This document shows positions 5,814-7,110 of a DNA stretch of 7,110 nt, piece after piece. Source of the stretch: Synergistaceae bacterium. GTDB lineage: Bacteria > Synergistota > Synergistia > Synergistales > Synergistaceae. A program made the translations under genes and the position numbers. Position 1 is the stretch's first letter; every line of letters starts with the position of its first letter. The notes below the pieces were generated by a model. It saw only the letters and a list, made by a program, of their open reading frames with translations. It did not search any database and was not told the origin of the DNA. The DNA lies in contig JAAYEY010000146.1 of the NCBI GenBank assembly GCA_012728505.1, forward strand, positions 1 to 7,110, given 5' to 3'.

Positions 5814-6365
5814 TTGACGACTAAAATTGAAAGCATTCTCAAGGCTATCAAAGATGACCTTATCCCACTTACGAAAAAGGGGATAGAGGAAGGCAATCAT
5901 GTCTTTGGCGGACTGGTTCTTGATGCAAAAACATTTAATACTATAGTTGCTGGAACCAATAACAGGCAAATGAATCCGATTTTTCACGGTGAAATAGACA
6001 CTATCCTTCGTTTCTTTTCAATTAAAGACCATCCCGATCCTTCAACTTGTATTTTTATTGCAAGCCATGACCCCTGCTCTATGTGCATCTCAGCAATAGC
6101 GTGGTCAGGATTTAAAGAGATTTGGGTTCTTTTTGATTATGAGGATGTAGCGAAGGAATTTGAAATGCCCGTCGACCTGACCATGTACAAAGAGATCTAC
6201 GGCGTTGAAGGGGCAAAGGACAACAACGCATTCTTCAAAAAGTACAGCATTCGTCATGAGGCGGAAAAAGAGCCTGACGCTAAGATCCTTGAAGAGAAGA
6301 TAGCGGAGATAAAAGATATTTATTCTTCCCTCCGTGTAAAGGACTTCAGCTACCCAGGCATGTAA
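5814..6365 (+). CDS. Zinc-dependent nucleoside/nucleobase deaminase (CMP/dCMP deaminase fold)
   Basis: A 183-residue protein from TTG 5814, cytoplasmic, with no signal peptide. The zinc signature is complete: H58-G-E60 supplies a zinc-binding His and the proton-shuttling Glu, and PC88SMC91 supplies the two Cys ligands. The reaction should be hydrolytic deamination of an amino-purine or pyrimidine base or nucleoside. HGE instead of the commoner HAE, the NNRQMNP approach to it and DPCSMC loosely resemble yeast-type cytosine deaminase, but tRNA adenosine deaminase, guanine deaminase and other members share the fold. The N-terminal 27 residues are helical-looking and charged. The C-terminal part beyond about 125 (MYKEIYGVEG, KKYSIRHEAE and a Glu/Lys-rich helix) is longer than in minimal deaminases and may shape substrate choice. 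It is probably monocistronic, closed by the hairpin at 6396-6420. The family is sure, the substrate is not. Confidence 0.88.
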   Translation: MTTKIESILKAIKDDLIPLTKKGIEEGNHVFGGLVLDAKTFNTIVAGTNNRQMNPIFHGEIDTILRFFSIKDHPDPSTCIFIASHDPCSMCISAIAWSGFKEIWVLFDYEDVAKEFEMPVDLTMYKEIYGVEGAKDNNAFFKKYSIRHEAEKEPDAKILEEKIAEIKDIYSSLRVKDFSYPGM

Positions 6366-6395
6366 CCAAAGAGATTCTAGGGATTAACCGAAAAT

Positions 6396-6420
6396 AAGGA
6401 AGGGGCTGTGCCCTCTCCTT
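6396..6420. terminator. Hairpin between convergent genes, probable bidirectional terminator
   Basis: The two arms (6396-6406 and 6410-6420) form ten base pairs with one A-C mismatch and one G-T pair around the loop TGT. GGGC/GCCC is the core, and AAGGA/TCCTT forms the base. Only short T runs follow on each strand (TTTAAAATAT on plus; ATTTT on minus), so termination may be partial. Its place, 30 bases past the deaminase stop and 11 past the SWIM gene stop, supports a role for both. Confidence 0.7.
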
Positions 6421-6430
6421 TAAAATATAA

Positions 6431-7110
6431 TCATATTAGTTTACGGGGACGTCCAACAGTCTTTTTTTTCTCTCCCGTCAATATTTCCTCTGCAGAATTA
6501 GCTGCTCTCTCGTAGTATTGGCAGAGCGACTGTCGGAAAGGCATTTCGCCCTTCCAAAAAGGAAAATCGTTGATAACCTCTAACGCTGCTATTCGGTTTT
6601 CCTTTTCCTCAACACCATATTTAAATTCAGGAAGATCCTCACCGTACCATTTAGCGTAAAGTGTCTCTTTTTGGCAAACTTCCTGTTCCTCAGAAATAAT
6701 TTCCCCGGGGTAATCAGAACCACCGCTTATGACTGAGTTTTCTTCGTCTTCCCACTCTGCATCATCTTCAAAAATAGTATCGACGTCTTCAACTGATGTT
6801 TCAAGTGTCAGTAGATTTATAAGAGACTCACGGTTGACCCCTCTAAGCTTGAGCAAAAGGAAGGGGTCATCGTCAAATACTTCGGCAAGTAGCAAAAGAA
6901 CAGCAGTAATATGCTTGCATGGCGCAGCATCATCAGGACAGCTGCATTTGTAACGCCGCAGTGCGCTCTTGCTTGGAAAAAGGCTAATACCGGCCTCTTT
7001 AAAAACTTTTTCCATTTCATCAGGCATCTCGCCGGACAGAAGCCTGGCTGCAAAAGATGACCTCTCTCTGAAACGGAAAAGCAGCATGCTCATTGCTTCT
7101 TCTGACAAGG
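6431..7110 (-). CDS. SWIM zinc-finger protein, C-terminal part (5' end outside window)
   Basis: The frame is open to the right edge, so the N-terminus is missing. The first possible start here (TTG at 7108) is probably internal, since family sequence continues upstream. Counting from 7108, the SWIM motif CXCX6CXH is C55, C57, C64 and H66 (CSCPDDAAPCKH), a zinc site. The flanks LLSGEMPDEMEKVFKEAG (23-40) and DDDPFLLLKLRG (about 78-89) match the SWIM proteins that are usually encoded next to SNF2-type helicases. After this comes a very acidic segment (about 105-147) and a less conserved region. The C-terminus is basic and ends VGRPRKLI, which resembles an AT-hook core. A nucleic-acid or chromatin-remodelling partner role is inferred; no function is proven for the bacterial family. 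A helicase gene may lie to the right of the window. Confidence 0.85.
   Translation of the reverse strand, partial: LSEEAMSMLLFRFRERSSFAARLLSGEMPDEMEKVFKEAGISLFPSKSALRRYKCSCPDDAAPCKHITAVLLLLAEVFDDDPFLLLKLRGVNRESLINLLTLETSVEDVDTIFEDDAEWEDEENSVISGGSDYPGEIISEEQEVCQKETLYAKWYGEDLPEFKYGVEEKENRIAALEVINDFPFWKGEMPFRQSLCQYYERAANSAEEILTGEKKKTVGRPRKLI

Overview
The window looks like ordinary chromosome of an anaerobic or microaerophilic bacterium. By eye the base composition is moderately AT-rich. Arginine is often AGA/AGG, ribosome binding sites are strong (AAGGAG/GGAGGAG), and TTG start codons appear to be used twice. The gene set (a Memo-AMMECR1 fusion beside a radical SAM enzyme, a Bacillus-type asparaginase, a cysteine-rich nitronate monooxygenase homologue and a SWIM zinc-finger protein) would suit Synergistota or Clostridia. 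That is inference only, because no rRNA or marker gene is present. I saw no mobile element, CRISPR array, tRNA or phage gene.

Layout. Bases 1-1812 (+) hold the 3' part of a Memo-AMMECR1 fusion gene, followed after one base by a radical SAM gene. Together these are the AmmeMemoRadiSam system, a widespread conserved set of unknown biochemical function. Convergent to it, 1842-2876 (-) encodes a type I asparaginase with its own sigma-70-like promoter. Next, 3069-4184 (-) encodes a nitronate monooxygenase/FabK-like flavoprotein ending in a clear intrinsic terminator (3011-3041). A gene-free divergent region (4185-4506) contains promoter candidates for both flanking genes and several inverted repeats. 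Then 4507-5685 (+) encodes a 12-TM MFS transporter and 5814-6365 (+) a zinc-dependent CMP/dCMP/cytosine-deaminase-fold enzyme with its own promoter candidate. A hairpin at 6396-6420 separates it from the convergent 3' part of a SWIM zinc-finger gene (6431-7110, -), which runs off the right edge.

How the genes work together. Only the first two genes form an evident functional unit: one-base spacing, and families known to co-occur. The others appear to be single transcription units. Asparaginase fits amino-acid catabolism. The flavoprotein would detoxify nitronates or act as an unknown FMN oxidoreductase. The transporter probably exports small molecules, and the deaminase probably serves nucleobase salvage. 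The SWIM protein belongs to the type commonly encoded beside SNF2 helicases, so such a gene may lie just right of the window. The points most worth a second look are the missing C-terminal tail of the radical SAM enzyme, the two cysteine clusters of the flavoprotein, and the dyad-rich 4185-4506 region.
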